A stretch of DNA of 64,000 bases, taken from NCBI RefSeq assembly GCF_014647895.1, contig NZ_BMQB01000009.1, forward strand, positions 124,001 to 188,000, given 5' to 3'. The position numbers were made by a program, and so were the translations under genes. The stretch's first letter is position 1; each line of letters starts with the position of its first letter. This stretch comes from Pilimelia anulata (GTDB taxonomy: Bacteria > Actinomycetota > Actinomycetes > Mycobacteriales > Micromonosporaceae). The notes beneath the pieces are model-generated. The model made no database searches. It was not told the DNA's origin and worked only from the letters and a program-made list of their open reading frames with translations. Positions 1-9,157 of the stretch are shown piece by piece.

Positions 1-665
1 TCGCCGAGGACACCGGGCTCATCGCGCCGATCGGCGAGTGGGTGCTCGACACCGCCGTCGCCCAGCTCGCGGCCTGGCAGCGGGAGCGGCCGGCGTCCGC
101 GCCGGAGCTGCACGTGAGCGTCAACGTGGCCGTCCGGCAGCTCCGCGGCGACCGGCTGCCGACGACCGTCCGCCGGGTCCTGGACAGCCACCGGATGCCG
201 CCGGAGGCGCTGTGGCTGGAGATCACCGAGTCCGGCGCCATGGCCGACCACGCCAACAGCATGCACACGCTGACCGCGCTGTCCGACCTGGGCATCACGC
301 TGTGCATCGACGACTTCGGGACGGGCCACTCCTCGCTGAGCTACCTGCGGCTGATCCCGGCGGACATCGTGAAGATCGACAAGTCCTTCGTCATGGGCAT
401 GACGGACCAGCCCAGCAACGAGGCGATCGTCCGCGCCACCATCGCCATGGCCAAGGCCCTCGGCCGGCGGGTGGTCGCGGAGGGGGTGGAGACCGCCGAG
501 CAGCGCGACCTGCTGCGCGCGCTCGGCGCCGACCTCGCCCAGGGGTACCTCTTCGGCCAGCCGCGGCCCGGCGACGCCGAGGTCGGCTGGCTGCACTGGC
601 CGCCGCCGGACCCGCCCCACCCCAAGGCACCCGAGCCGCGCCCGCCGGCCACCGACTCCCGGTAG
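1..665 (+). CDS. EAL-domain c-di-GMP phosphodiesterase, 3' part
   Basis: This is the C-terminal part of an EAL domain; the reading frame is open from the left edge, so the start and any sensor or GGDEF domains lie outside. The visible residues begin AEDTGLIAPIGEWVLD, a hallmark of the EAL fold. Further on come the metal and substrate signatures DDFGTGHSSLSYL, IKIDKSFV-like VKIDKSFV and VVAEGVET, followed by a GYLFGQP segment that ends the domain. The family hydrolyses the second messenger cyclic di-GMP to pGpG in the cytoplasm. The catalytic residues in the visible half look intact, so the domain is probably active. About 30 proline-rich residues follow the domain. The gene converges on the sulfur operon to its right, with only about 30 bases between the stop codons. 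Confidence 0.9.
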   Translation, partial: AEDTGLIAPIGEWVLDTAVAQLAAWQRERPASAPELHVSVNVAVRQLRGDRLPTTVRRVLDSHRMPPEALWLEITESGAMADHANSMHTLTALSDLGITLCIDDFGTGHSSLSYLRLIPADIVKIDKSFVMGMTDQPSNEAIVRATIAMAKALGRRVVAEGVETAEQRDLLRALGADLAQGYLFGQPRPGDAEVGWLHWPPPDPPHPKAPEPRPPATDSR

Positions 666-695
666 CTCCCCGTCCGCCGGAGGCACGAGCCCGGC

Positions 696-1292
696 TCAGG
701 CCGGCGGCCGGACCGGCCCCTCGCCGGGGTGCAGCCGGCCGAACCGGCTGCGGTGGAAGACCAGCGGCGACGGGTCGGCCGGCGCGCCGCGGCGGGCGGC
801 GTGCAGGCGCAGCAGCACGATGGTGTGGTCGCCGGCCGGCAGGACGTCGTGGATGGTGGTCTCGAACTGGGCCAGCCCGTCGTCGATGGTGACCGCGCCG
901 TCGGCGGTCGTGGTCAGCGGCAGGCCGGCGAACCGCTGGTCGACCGCGCCCGCGAGCTGCCGGGCCACGGCCGAGTGGTGGTCGGCCAGGATCGTGACCC
1001 CGAGGTGGGCCGCCCGCTGCAGGTCGGGCCACGTCCGGGACGTGTTGGCGATGGAGAACGACACCAGCGGCGGGTCGAGGCTGACCGACGTGAACGAGCT
1101 GGCCGCCAGGCCCACGATCACGCCGTCGACCAGGGCGGCGACCGCCACCACCCCGCTCGGGTAGATGCCGAACACCTCCCGCAGCCGACCGGGGTCGAGG
1201 TCCTGGTTGGTCCGCAGCGCGGCCGCGGCCGGGGCGGCCGGGTCGGCGGGGAGCCGGTCGGTGGGTGTGCGCTGCTGCGGGGTCCTGGTCAT
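696..1292 (-). CDS. FMN/FAD reductase, flavin-reductase-like domain (HpaC type)
   Basis: A 198-residue NAD(P)H:flavin oxidoreductase of the flavin reductase-like family. Typical motifs are PSGVVAVAA near residue 45, GLAASSFTSVSLDPPLVSFS around 60-80 and the closing SPLVFHRSRFGRL. It is the last gene of the operon and most likely supplies reduced FMN to the two luciferase-type monooxygenases and the acyl-CoA-dehydrogenase-fold oxygenase upstream. The ATG start at 1290-1292 overlaps the stop of the preceding gene (ATGA), which implies translational coupling. The N-terminal 30 residues (Thr/Pro/Ala rich) are not part of the fold. Which flavin it prefers cannot be read from the sequence. Confidence 0.85.
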   Translation of the reverse strand: MTRTPQQRTPTDRLPADPAAPAAAALRTNQDLDPGRLREVFGIYPSGVVAVAALVDGVIVGLAASSFTSVSLDPPLVSFSIANTSRTWPDLQRAAHLGVTILADHHSAVARQLAGAVDQRFAGLPLTTTADGAVTIDDGLAQFETTIHDVLPAGDHTIVLLRLHAARRGAPADPSPLVFHRSRFGRLHPGEGPVRPPA

Positions 1293-2539
1293 GGCTGCTC
1301 CCCCTCGGTGTCCGGCCCGGCCGCGGGGTCCCGCGTGCGGGTGTGGGTCGAGCCGGGGCTCGTACCGTCGAGCAGGTACTGCCCCACGATCCGGTCGCGG
1401 TAGATCACCGGGTTGTGCGAGGCGACCGTGCGGGCGTTGCGCCAGTGCCGGTCCAGCCGGAACCGCTCGGCGGTGGCCGACGCGCCGCCGACCTCGAACA
1501 GCTCGGTGGTCAGGTCGAGCACGAGCCGGATCACCGCGCCCTGCGCGCCGTACACCGCCACGTCCGCCCGGTCGAACCCCTCCTGCGTCGCCCGCCCCGC
1601 GCGCTGGTCCAGGTGGATGGCCTGCACCGCCGCCGCGGCGGCGGCCGTCGCGGCGTCCACGACCTGCGACGCCCCCGCGACCCGGCCGACCACCTGCTGC
1701 ACCTGCGGATCCGCGCCGGGCGACGCGTGCACCGGGTTGAACAGGTTGCGGGTGCGGCCGTTCACGAACGCCACCGTGTCGGCGAGCGCGGCCCGGCCGA
1801 TCCCGGCCAGGGTGGCCAGGTGCACGAGCTGGAAGACCGCGAACAGGGAGGAATTGGCGCGCTGGGCGACGTCGAGCACCTCGACGTCCTCGGCAGCGAC
1901 CGGGACGTCGTCGAAGACCGTGGTGCCGCTGCCGGTGAGCCGCTGGCCGAAGCCGTCCCAGTCGTCGATCCGGGTCACCCCCGGCGCGGTGGCCGACACC
2001 AGCACGTCGGCGAGGCTGTCGCCGAGCGCCGCGGTGGTCTGGATCCAGTCGGCGAACAGGCTGCCGGTGGAGTAGAACTTGCGGCCGTCCAGCCGCCAGC
2101 CCGCGTCGCCGTCCAGCCGGACGGTCGTCGCCGGCTCCAACCACGACGCGGTGGTCCGCTCGCTCTGCGCGTTGCCGACCAGGACGCCGGCGGCGACCCG
2201 GCGCAGCCACCGCTCCCGGGTGGCCGGGTCCGGGTGGGTCAGCCGGTTCTCCACGAAGCCGACGTGGCCGCGCAGCAGCTGCGGCAGGTTGGAGTCGGCG
2301 CGGCCCAGCTCGGCGAGCTGCTCGACCAGCTGCGGGATCGTCGCGCCCAGCCCGCCGTACTCGCGCGGGACGCGCAGTTTGAGGAAGCCCGCCTCGCGCA
2401 GCCAGCCGACCTCGTCGCCGGGCAGTCGGCGGTCGGCCTCGCGCTCCACCGCCTTCTCCGCGATGCGCGCGTGGACCGGGGCGAAGCGGTCGGCGAGTTC
2501 CTGGTCGGTGATCCCGAGGTCCGTCCCGGCCGGGGTCAT
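1289..2539 (-). CDS. Acyl-CoA dehydrogenase-fold flavin monooxygenase (SfnB/DszC-like)
   Basis: This 416-residue protein has the acyl-CoA dehydrogenase fold: an N-terminal helical domain with LRVPREYGGLGA around residue 55, a middle beta domain with GNAQSERTT near 125 and a DGRKFYSTGS segment, and a C-terminal helical domain with a YGAQGAV stretch and a RHWRNARTVASHNPVIYRDR tail. The RD/RNARTxxxHNP ending is usual in the monooxygenase branch (DszC, SfnB, flavin-dependent hydroxylases) rather than in true acyl-CoA dehydrogenases. In this operon it probably oxygenates sulfur or carbon on a sulfur-containing substrate, using reduced flavin from the downstream reductase. Start ATG and stop both overlap their neighbours by four bases. 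The substrate is unknown. Confidence 0.8.
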   Translation of the reverse strand: MTPAGTDLGITDQELADRFAPVHARIAEKAVEREADRRLPGDEVGWLREAGFLKLRVPREYGGLGATIPQLVEQLAELGRADSNLPQLLRGHVGFVENRLTHPDPATRERWLRRVAAGVLVGNAQSERTTASWLEPATTVRLDGDAGWRLDGRKFYSTGSLFADWIQTTAALGDSLADVLVSATAPGVTRIDDWDGFGQRLTGSGTTVFDDVPVAAEDVEVLDVAQRANSSLFAVFQLVHLATLAGIGRAALADTVAFVNGRTRNLFNPVHASPGADPQVQQVVGRVAGASQVVDAATAAAAAAVQAIHLDQRAGRATQEGFDRADVAVYGAQGAVIRLVLDLTTELFEVGGASATAERFRLDRHWRNARTVASHNPVIYRDRIVGQYLLDGTSPGSTHTRTRDPAAGPDTEGEQP

Positions 2540-4263
2540 GCCCGGGCCAGCCGCGGCAGGGCGGTGAGCAGGCGCTGGGTGTACGGGTGCTGCGGCTGTT
2601 CGAAGACGTCGGTGGCGGTGCCGTCCTCGACCACCCGGCCGTCCTTCATCACCAGGATCCGGTCGCTCACGTGGTGGATCACCCCCAGGTCGTGCGAGAT
2701 GAACAGGTAGCTGACGCCCAGCTCGTCCTGCAGGTCGGCGAGCAGGTCGAGGACCTGGGCCTGGATCGAGACGTCGAGCGCGGAGACCGGCTCGTCGCAG
2801 ACGACGACCGCCGGGTCCGGCGCCAGCGCCCGGGCGATGGCGACCCGCTGCCGCTGTCCGCCGGAGAGCCGCAGCGGCGCCGCGGCCAGGTGCTGCTCGC
2901 GCAGGCCGACCTGCTCGAGCAGCCGGACGGCGCGGTCGCGGGCCTCGGCCTTCGCGCTCGGCGGGCGGGGCCCGGTGGCCAGCGCGTCGGTGAGGATCCG
3001 CCCGACCGACCAGCGCGGGTCGAACGAGCTGAGCGGGTCCTGGTAGATGACGCCGATCTGCTTGCGCCGCGGTCGGCGCTGCGCCGCGGTCAGCGTCGAC
3101 CAGGGCTGGCCGTCCAGCAGCACCTCCCCCGCGGTCGCGCCGAGGATCGCCAGCGCGATCCGGGCGGTGGTGGTCTTGCCGGAGCCGGACTCGCCGACGA
3201 TGCCCAGGGTCTCGCCGCCGAACAGCTCGAACGAGACGTCGTCGACGACCGTCCGGTCCACCTTGTCCGGACCGCGGAAGACCTTGGTCAGGTGGCGGGC
3301 GGTCAGCACGGGCCGACCCCGGTCCACCGGCCGCCGGGTCCGCGTCGGCGCCGCGTCGGCCGGCGCGGCCGCGCCGGCGGGCGGGCGGGTGAGCCGGGTG
3401 CCGCGGGTGTGCTCCGACGGGATCGCGTCGAGCAGCACCCTGGTGTACTCGTGCCGCGGCGCGTGCAGGACCTGGCGGACCGGGCCGTGCTCGACGATCT
3501 CGCCGTCGCGCATGACGGCCACCTCGTCGGCCAGCCGGGCCACGACGGACAGGTCGTGGCTGATCAGGATGATCGAGGTGCCCCGCTCCTTGGCCGCGGC
3601 GAGCAGGTCGAGGACCTGGGCCTGCACGGTGACGTCCAGGGCGGTGGTCGGCTCGTCGGCGATGAGCAGTGGCGGGTCCAGGGCGATCGCCGAGGCGATC
3701 AGGGCCCGCTGGCGCAGCCCGCCGGACAGTTCGTACGGCCGCTGCTGGGCCCGCACCGCCGGCTCGGGCACGCCGACGGCGGCGAGCAGGTCGACCGCCT
3801 TGGCGGGGCGGGTGGCGCGGGTGCCCCAGCCGTGCAGCCGCAGCGGCTCGGCCACCTCGTCGCCGACCCGGCGGAGCTGGTCCAGCGAGACCAGGGCGTC
3901 CTGCAGCACGAAGCCGACCCTGCTGCCGCGCACCGCCCGCCAGGCCCGCTCGGAGGTGTGCCGCAGGTCGGTGCCGGCCAGGTCCAGCCGGTCGGCGGTG
4001 ACCCGCGAGGCCGGGCCGGTCAGCCCGACGATCGTGCGGGCGGTGACGCTCTTGCCGGACCCGGACTCGCCGACGATGGCCAGGCACCGCCCCGGCCGGG
4101 CGGTGAACGAGATGCCGCGGACGACCTCGGCCCCGGCGAACGAGACCCGCAGGTTCTCCACCCGCAGCAGCGCGGCGGCGGGCTCCCCGTCGGCGGCCGG
4201 CGCGTCGTCGCCGTCGGCGGCCGGGTCCGCGCGCTCGGCGCGCGGGTAGTCGAGGGTGGTCAT
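2536..4263 (-). CDS. Double ABC ATPase of a dipeptide/oligopeptide-type importer (DppD-DppF fusion)
   Basis: A 575-residue protein with two complete nucleotide-binding domains. The first has Walker A GESGSGKS near residue 65, signature LSGGLRQR near 183 and Walker B LLIADEPTTALD. The second has GESGSGKTTTAR near 355, LSGGQRQR near 470 and VVVCDEPVSALD. Each carries the C-terminal HEYTRVLLDAIP / HPYTQRLLTALP segment typical of the oligopeptide/dipeptide subfamily. The fused arrangement replaces the separate DppD and DppF subunits and powers the two permeases encoded just upstream. The first signature has Leu instead of Gln (GGLRQR), a minor variation. The ATG at 4261-4263 overlaps the stop of the upstream permease by one base. 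Confidence 0.9.
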   Translation of the reverse strand: MTTLDYPRAERADPAADGDDAPAADGEPAAALLRVENLRVSFAGAEVVRGISFTARPGRCLAIVGESGSGKSVTARTIVGLTGPASRVTADRLDLAGTDLRHTSERAWRAVRGSRVGFVLQDALVSLDQLRRVGDEVAEPLRLHGWGTRATRPAKAVDLLAAVGVPEPAVRAQQRPYELSGGLRQRALIASAIALDPPLLIADEPTTALDVTVQAQVLDLLAAAKERGTSIILISHDLSVVARLADEVAVMRDGEIVEHGPVRQVLHAPRHEYTRVLLDAIPSEHTRGTRLTRPPAGAAAPADAAPTRTRRPVDRGRPVLTARHLTKVFRGPDKVDRTVVDDVSFELFGGETLGIVGESGSGKTTTARIALAILGATAGEVLLDGQPWSTLTAAQRRPRRKQIGVIYQDPLSSFDPRWSVGRILTDALATGPRPPSAKAEARDRAVRLLEQVGLREQHLAAAPLRLSGGQRQRVAIARALAPDPAVVVCDEPVSALDVSIQAQVLDLLADLQDELGVSYLFISHDLGVIHHVSDRILVMKDGRVVEDGTATDVFEQPQHPYTQRLLTALPRLARA

Positions 4264-5120
4264 CAGGCGGCTCCTCCGAGTCGGTCCTGCAGGGTGCGGC
4301 CCAGCGAGGTCACCGCGAGCGCCACCAGGACGATCACGAGGCCGGGCAGGATCTCCAGCCACCAGGAGGTGGTGATGTGCGGCCGGCCGGCGTCCAGCAG
4401 CGCCCCCCACTCCGAGCTGGGCGGCGGTACGCCCAGGCCGAGGAACGACAGCCCGGACGCCCAGACGATCGACTGGCCGACGCCGAGGGTGGCGACGGCG
4501 ACCAGCGGCCGCATCGCGTTCGGGAACAGGTGCCGGCGGATGACCGTGAACCGGCCGTGGCCGAGCGCCGCGGCGGCCTCGATGTAGCCGGCCTGCCGGA
4601 CGGCGAGCACCTGGCCGCGGATCATCCGCGCGTACCCGGGCGCCGAGCCGACGCCGACCGCGATGATCGCGGTGGCCACCGACGGCCCGCGGACGGTGAT
4701 GATCAGCAGCGCGAGCAGCAGCACCGGGAACGCGAACGCGACCTCCAGCACCCGGGTGACCGCCGCGTCGACCCAGCCCCCGGCCAGCGCCGCGGTGAAG
4801 CCCAGCACGATCGCGGCCACGAACGCCAGCGCGGTGGCCCCGAGGCCGATCCCCAGCGACTGGCGCGCGCCGTGGATGACCCGGGTGAGCAGGTCCCGGC
4901 CGGCGTCGTCGGTGCCGAACGGGTGCGCCCACGAGGGCGCCCGCAGGGTCGAGCCCAGGTCGATCGCCGTGGGGCTGCCGTCGCGCAGCAGCCCGGGCGC
5001 GAGCGCCGCGAGCACCACGAGCCCGACCACCAGCAGCGCCAGTACCGTCGCCACGGAGGGCAGCCGGCCGAGCCGGGGCAGCACCCAGCCCCGGGCCGGG
5101 GCGAACACCCCGGCGCTCAC
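4263..5120 (-). CDS. ABC transporter permease, DppC/OppC type
   Basis: A 285-residue inner-membrane permease with about six hydrophobic segments, an HPFGTDDAGRDLLTRVIHGARQSL motif region near residues 65-90 (hallmark of DppC-type subunits) and the EAAAALGHGRFTVIRRHLFPN coupling (EAA) loop near residue 180. It pairs with the DppB-type permease encoded immediately upstream. The last residues of the upstream gene overlap its ATG by four bases. The imported ligand should be small and soluble; the operon context suggests an organosulfur compound rather than a peptide, which is inference. Confidence 0.9.
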   Translation of the reverse strand: MSAGVFAPARGWVLPRLGRLPSVATVLALLVVGLVVLAALAPGLLRDGSPTAIDLGSTLRAPSWAHPFGTDDAGRDLLTRVIHGARQSLGIGLGATALAFVAAIVLGFTAALAGGWVDAAVTRVLEVAFAFPVLLLALLIITVRGPSVATAIIAVGVGSAPGYARMIRGQVLAVRQAGYIEAAAALGHGRFTVIRRHLFPNAMRPLVAVATLGVGQSIVWASGLSFLGLGVPPPSSEWGALLDAGRPHITTSWWLEILPGLVIVLVALAVTSLGRTLQDRLGGAA

Positions 5121-6085
5121 CGGACGCTCCGGGCGGCGGTCAGCCGCGGGTCGACCGCCGCGTAGGCGAGGTCGACCAGCAGGCTGGCCACCACGTACAC
5201 GGCAGCGACCACCAGCACGATGCCGGACACGGTCGGCAGGTCGCGGGTGTTGACCGCGGTGACCAGCACCTGGCCGATCCCCGGCCGGCCGAAGATGTTC
5301 TCGGCGATGACCGCGCCGGAGATCAGCGCGCCGAGCGCCCAGCCCGACAACGTGATCGCCGGCAGGACGGCGTGCCGCAGCACGTGCCGCAGCCGCACCG
5401 CCGGGTCCGACATCCCCCGGGTCCGGGCGGTGGTCACGAACGGCTGCTCCAGCACCTGCCGGAACTCGTCGCGGGTCACCTGGCCGAGGAACCCGGCCAG
5501 CGGGATCGCCAGGGTCAGCACCGGCAGCACCGTCCCCCGGGCGCTGGTGCCGCCGATGATCGGGAACACCCGCAGCTGCACCGCGAACACCACCAGCAGG
5601 ACGACGCCGACCCAGTAGTGCGGCAGGCTCGCGAACACCGCCTCGATCGTCGCGCCGAGGCTGGTCAGGAACCGGCCCCGCTTCACCGTGAGCAGGGTGA
5701 GCCCGAGGGCCAGCACCCAGGCGACCGCCAGCGCCGCCAGGGTGAGGGTCAGGCTCGGCAGCAGCTGGCCGCCGATCACCTCGGCCACCGGCCGCTTCTG
5801 CGTGTACGACGTGCCCAGGTCACCGCGGAACAGGCCGGAGACGTAGCGCAGGTACTGCACCGCGATCGGGTCCTCGAAGCCGTACCGGGCGTTGACCGGG
5901 GCCAGCTCCTCGGCCGTCCACTTCTTCTCCTGCCCGGACTGGATGTTCATCAGCACGGTGGCCCGGTCGCCGGGCACCGCGAGCTGGGCGAAGAAGGTGA
6001 CCGAGGCGGCGGCCACGACGACGGCCACGGACGCCACGGCCTTCACCGCCAGCCGCCGGACCCGCGGACCCCATTGTCCACTCAT
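5117..6085 (-). CDS. ABC transporter permease, DppB/OppB type
   Basis: A 322-residue permease with an N-terminal membrane anchor at about residues 10-30, the LGTSYTQKRPVAEVI segment near 95-110 that follows the first periplasmic loop in DppB-type subunits, and the EAA loop (ARTRGMSDPAVRLRHVLRHA) near residue 225. It forms the heterodimeric channel with the DppC-type protein encoded downstream, with which it overlaps by four bases. The start ATG lies eight bases beyond the stop of the substrate-binding protein gene, consistent with one operon. Confidence 0.9.
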   Translation of the reverse strand: MSGQWGPRVRRLAVKAVASVAVVVAAASVTFFAQLAVPGDRATVLMNIQSGQEKKWTAEELAPVNARYGFEDPIAVQYLRYVSGLFRGDLGTSYTQKRPVAEVIGGQLLPSLTLTLAALAVAWVLALGLTLLTVKRGRFLTSLGATIEAVFASLPHYWVGVVLLVVFAVQLRVFPIIGGTSARGTVLPVLTLAIPLAGFLGQVTRDEFRQVLEQPFVTTARTRGMSDPAVRLRHVLRHAVLPAITLSGWALGALISGAVIAENIFGRPGIGQVLVTAVNTRDLPTVSGIVLVVAAVYVVASLLVDLAYAAVDPRLTAARSVR

Positions 6086-6092
6086 CGTCGTC

Positions 6093-7733
6093 TCACTCCG
6101 TGAAGTACGCGTCGGAGAAGACCGGCTCGCCCTGGCTCTTCTCCAGCCAGACGTCCCTGAGGTTGCGGGCCACCGCGTACGTCGAGTTCTGGGTGTAGAG
6201 CCCGATGCCCGCGGCGTCGTCCTGGATCAGCTTCTGGGCCTGGCCGTAGAGCGCGTTCGCCTTGGTGGCGTCCGCCTCGCGGTTGGCCTGCTGGATCACC
6301 GCGGACAGCGAGGTGTTGGTGTAGAACGACCGGTTGTTGAAGTTCGGCAGGGCCGGCGTGGACGGGCGCCAGACGATCCACAGGATCGCGGAGCTGGGGC
6401 TGGTCCAGTACGACGGCGTGGCGTCGAACGTGCTCGGGTCGCCGTACTTGCCGCCCCACAGCTCGGCCAGCGTGGCCGGGATCAGCTTGACGTCGAAGCC
6501 GACCTGCTTCCACTGCTCCTGCAGCACCTGCAGGACGGTGGCGCCCTCGGCGGTGAAGATGAACCCGGCGCCGTAGACGAGCTTGATGGTCAGCGGCTGA
6601 CCGGCCTTCGTCCGCACCCCGGCGGCGTTGCGGGTGGTCCAGCCGGCGCCGTCGAGGAGCTGGTTGGCCTTGGCCACGTCGTACGGGTACGCCTTGGCGA
6701 CCTCGGGGTCGTAGCCCGGCGTGGACTGGCTGACCGACGGGTTGCCCTCGTACGGGATCACCCCGTGGAAGCCCGCCTCGACCGCAGCCTTGCGGTCGGC
6801 GCCGTAGGCGAACGCCTGCCGGACGGCCTTGTCGGTGAACGGCCCGACCTTGTTGTTGATGTAGAAGGAGACCGGCTTGCCCGGGGTGATGTACTTGATC
6901 GTCTCGTACCGGGACTGGGCGTCCTTCCAGCTCACCGTCGGCACCTCGTAGACGACGTGCGACTCGGCGGTGCCCAGCGAGGCGTAGCGGGCCACGCCGT
7001 CGGCGATGAACTTCCACCGCACCCGGTCCACGATGGCCGGGCCCTGGTGCTTGGCGGTGGCCGGCCAGGACGTGTAGTTCGGGTTCTTGGCGAGCACGAC
7101 CTCCTGGCCGTGCTTCCACTCCGCCACGGTGAAGCCGCCGGAGCCGATCGGCTGCTCGCAGTTCTCCTTCTCGCCGCGGCTCTTGAACGCCGTCGGCGAC
7201 TGGATGCCGAAGTACCCCTGGGTAATCAGCGTGAGGAACGGCGGGTACGGCTGGCTCAGGGTGATCTCGACGTGCGTCGGGTCGACCGCCCGGGCTGCCT
7301 TGAAGTACGGGTCGATGGAGACCTTCGCGGTGCTGTTGCCGCCCTTGTTCTCCCACAGGTCGAAGTTCCAGGCGATGGCCGCGGCGTCGACCGGGGTGCC
7401 GTCGGTGAACTTCACGCCGTCCTTGAGGGTGAAGGTGTACTTCGTGCCGTCCGGCGAGACCGTCCACGCGGTCGCCAGCCACGGCCTGACGGTGCCGTCG
7501 TCGGCCAGCGTGACCAGCCCGTCGAGCACCTGCCGGGAGAGGTACGCCTGCTGGATCCAGCCGCCGAAGATGCACGGCGGCTCCTGGACGTGCCCGTACA
7601 CGATCGTGCCGCCGGTCCCGGGCCTGCCACCGGCGGCGTCGGCGCCGTCGCTGGAGCAGCCGGCGAACGCGCCGGCGGCGAGGAGGAGGAGGGCGGCGAG
7701 TCCGGCACTGCTGCGTCGGGTCCGTCGGGTCAT
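6093..7733 (-). CDS. ABC transporter substrate-binding lipoprotein, family 5 (peptide/nickel type)
   Basis: A 546-residue extracytoplasmic binding protein. Residues 1-26 form a lipoprotein signal peptide: MTRRTRRSS, then a hydrophobic run and the lipobox FAGC, so the mature protein should be anchored by a lipidated Cys. SBP_bac_5 features include the RQVLDGLVTLADDGTVRPWLA-like region near 60-80, the KDGVKFTDGTPVDAAAIAWN region near 105 and the KAVRQAFAYGADRKAA region near 300. The ATG at 7731-7733 overlaps the stop of the upstream monooxygenase (TGATG); a GTG one codon earlier is possible. It would deliver the substrate to the permease pair encoded downstream. Ligand unknown. Confidence 0.88.
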   Translation of the reverse strand: MTRRTRRSSAGLAALLLLAAGAFAGCSSDGADAAGGRPGTGGTIVYGHVQEPPCIFGGWIQQAYLSRQVLDGLVTLADDGTVRPWLATAWTVSPDGTKYTFTLKDGVKFTDGTPVDAAAIAWNFDLWENKGGNSTAKVSIDPYFKAARAVDPTHVEITLSQPYPPFLTLITQGYFGIQSPTAFKSRGEKENCEQPIGSGGFTVAEWKHGQEVVLAKNPNYTSWPATAKHQGPAIVDRVRWKFIADGVARYASLGTAESHVVYEVPTVSWKDAQSRYETIKYITPGKPVSFYINNKVGPFTDKAVRQAFAYGADRKAAVEAGFHGVIPYEGNPSVSQSTPGYDPEVAKAYPYDVAKANQLLDGAGWTTRNAAGVRTKAGQPLTIKLVYGAGFIFTAEGATVLQVLQEQWKQVGFDVKLIPATLAELWGGKYGDPSTFDATPSYWTSPSSAILWIVWRPSTPALPNFNNRSFYTNTSLSAVIQQANREADATKANALYGQAQKLIQDDAAGIGLYTQNSTYAVARNLRDVWLEKSQGEPVFSDAYFTE

Positions 7734-9157
7734 CACTGTGCTTCCTTATCGATGGTGGTGCTCGGTTGTTCGGCGATGCCGCGCACCGGCAGGTGCGCGC
7801 CGCCGCGGTAGCGGGCGCCGACGTGCCGCTCGGGCAGCCGGTCGCCGGCGCCGAAGATCCGGTCGCGCAGGGTCTCGTGCGCGTCGTACCCGCGGCGCAG
7901 CCGGCCGCGCTCGCGCAGGACGGGCACGACCAGCTCGATGAAGTCGCGGGCGGTGTCGTGCGAGTGGTACTGGAGCAGGTTGATGCCGTCGATGCCGACC
8001 TCGTCGAGCCAGCGCTCGATCTCGTCGGCCACCTGCTCCGGGTCGCCGACGGCGAGCAGCGGCTGGCGGCCGAGGTCGCCGAAGCCGGCGGCGAACTCGC
8101 CGACGGTCTGCTCCGGGTCGACCACCCGCCAGCGGCCGACCCGGCCGCCGTCCTCGGTGGCCGCGTCCTTGACCTTGGTCCCCGGCGGGAAGGCCGTCGG
8201 GTCCCAGGGCAGGCTGGTGTGCGCCAGGTAGCCGTCGGCGCTGGCCAGTTCCTGGTACCGGGCGAGCTTGGCCTTGGCCTCGGCCTCCGTCGGGGCGACG
8301 ATCACGCCGGCGATGGTCACGAAACGGACGTCGTCGGCCCGCCGGCCGGCCGCCACGGCCGCCGCCCGGATGTTGTCGATGGTCGTGCGCAGGAACTCCG
8401 TCGTCGGGCCGCCGGTGAACACGACCTCGGCGTGCCTGCCGGCGAACGCCGTGCCGGCCGCGCTGGCGGTCGCCGTGAACAGGACGGGGGTGCGCTGCCG
8501 GCTGGGCGAGGGCAGGTGCGGCCCCTCCACCTTGTACCAGCGGCCCTCGTGGTGGATCGGCCGGATCCTGGCCGGGTCGGCGAAGACGTTGCCGGCGCGG
8601 TCGGCGACGATCGCGTCCTCGTCCCAGGAGCCCTCCCACAGCTTGTACAGCACGTCCAGGTACTCGTCGGCGATCTCGAACCGCAGGTCGTGGTCGACCT
8701 CGCCGTCGTGGCCGAAGTTGCGCGCGGCGTTGGGCAGGTACGAGGTGACGATGTTCCAGCCCACCCGGCCCTTGGTCAGGTGGTCCAGCGTGCTCAGCCG
8801 GCGGGCCCAGGAGAACGGCGGCTCGTACGTCGTCGAGAACGTGATCCCGAAGCCCAGGTGCTTCGTCACCGCCGCCATCGCCGGCACCACCGACGCGGGA
8901 TCGTTGTTGGGGATCTGCAGGCCCTCCCGCACGGCGGTCGCCGCCGACCCGCGGAACACGTCGTACGTGCCGAGCACGTCGGCCAGGAAGACCGCGTCGA
9001 AGCCGCCGTCCTCCAGCAGCCGGGCCAGCTCGGTCCAGTACTCGATGTCGTTGAACCGCTCGCGGTTGTTGTCCGGCAGCCGCCACAGCCCGTGCGTGAT
9101 GTGGCTGACGCAGTTCATCTCGAACAGGTTGAGGATGAGCCGCTTCCGGCCGCTCAC
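7733..9157 (-). CDS. FMN-dependent luciferase-like monooxygenase (NtaA/SnaA/DszA family), second copy
   Basis: A 474-residue member of the two-component flavin-dependent monooxygenases. It starts with LILNLFEMNCVSHITHGLW and carries GFDAVFLADVLGTYD near 50, LSTLDHLTKGRVGWNIVTS near 120 and a YKLWEGSWDEDAIV segment near 175, all standard for the NtaA/SnaA/DszA/DmoA group. Such enzymes use FMNH2 and oxygen to cleave C-S or C-N bonds, for example in sulfones and dimethyl sulfide. It is a diverged paralogue of the gene just upstream, suggesting two successive oxidations or two substrates. The GTG start at 9155-9157 overlaps the upstream stop (GTGA) and is preferred because the frame runs open far beyond it. 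Confidence 0.88.
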   Translation of the reverse strand: MSGRKRLILNLFEMNCVSHITHGLWRLPDNNRERFNDIEYWTELARLLEDGGFDAVFLADVLGTYDVFRGSAATAVREGLQIPNNDPASVVPAMAAVTKHLGFGITFSTTYEPPFSWARRLSTLDHLTKGRVGWNIVTSYLPNAARNFGHDGEVDHDLRFEIADEYLDVLYKLWEGSWDEDAIVADRAGNVFADPARIRPIHHEGRWYKVEGPHLPSPSRQRTPVLFTATASAAGTAFAGRHAEVVFTGGPTTEFLRTTIDNIRAAAVAAGRRADDVRFVTIAGVIVAPTEAEAKAKLARYQELASADGYLAHTSLPWDPTAFPPGTKVKDAATEDGGRVGRWRVVDPEQTVGEFAAGFGDLGRQPLLAVGDPEQVADEIERWLDEVGIDGINLLQYHSHDTARDFIELVVPVLRERGRLRRGYDAHETLRDRIFGAGDRLPERHVGARYRGGAHLPVRGIAEQPSTTIDKEAQ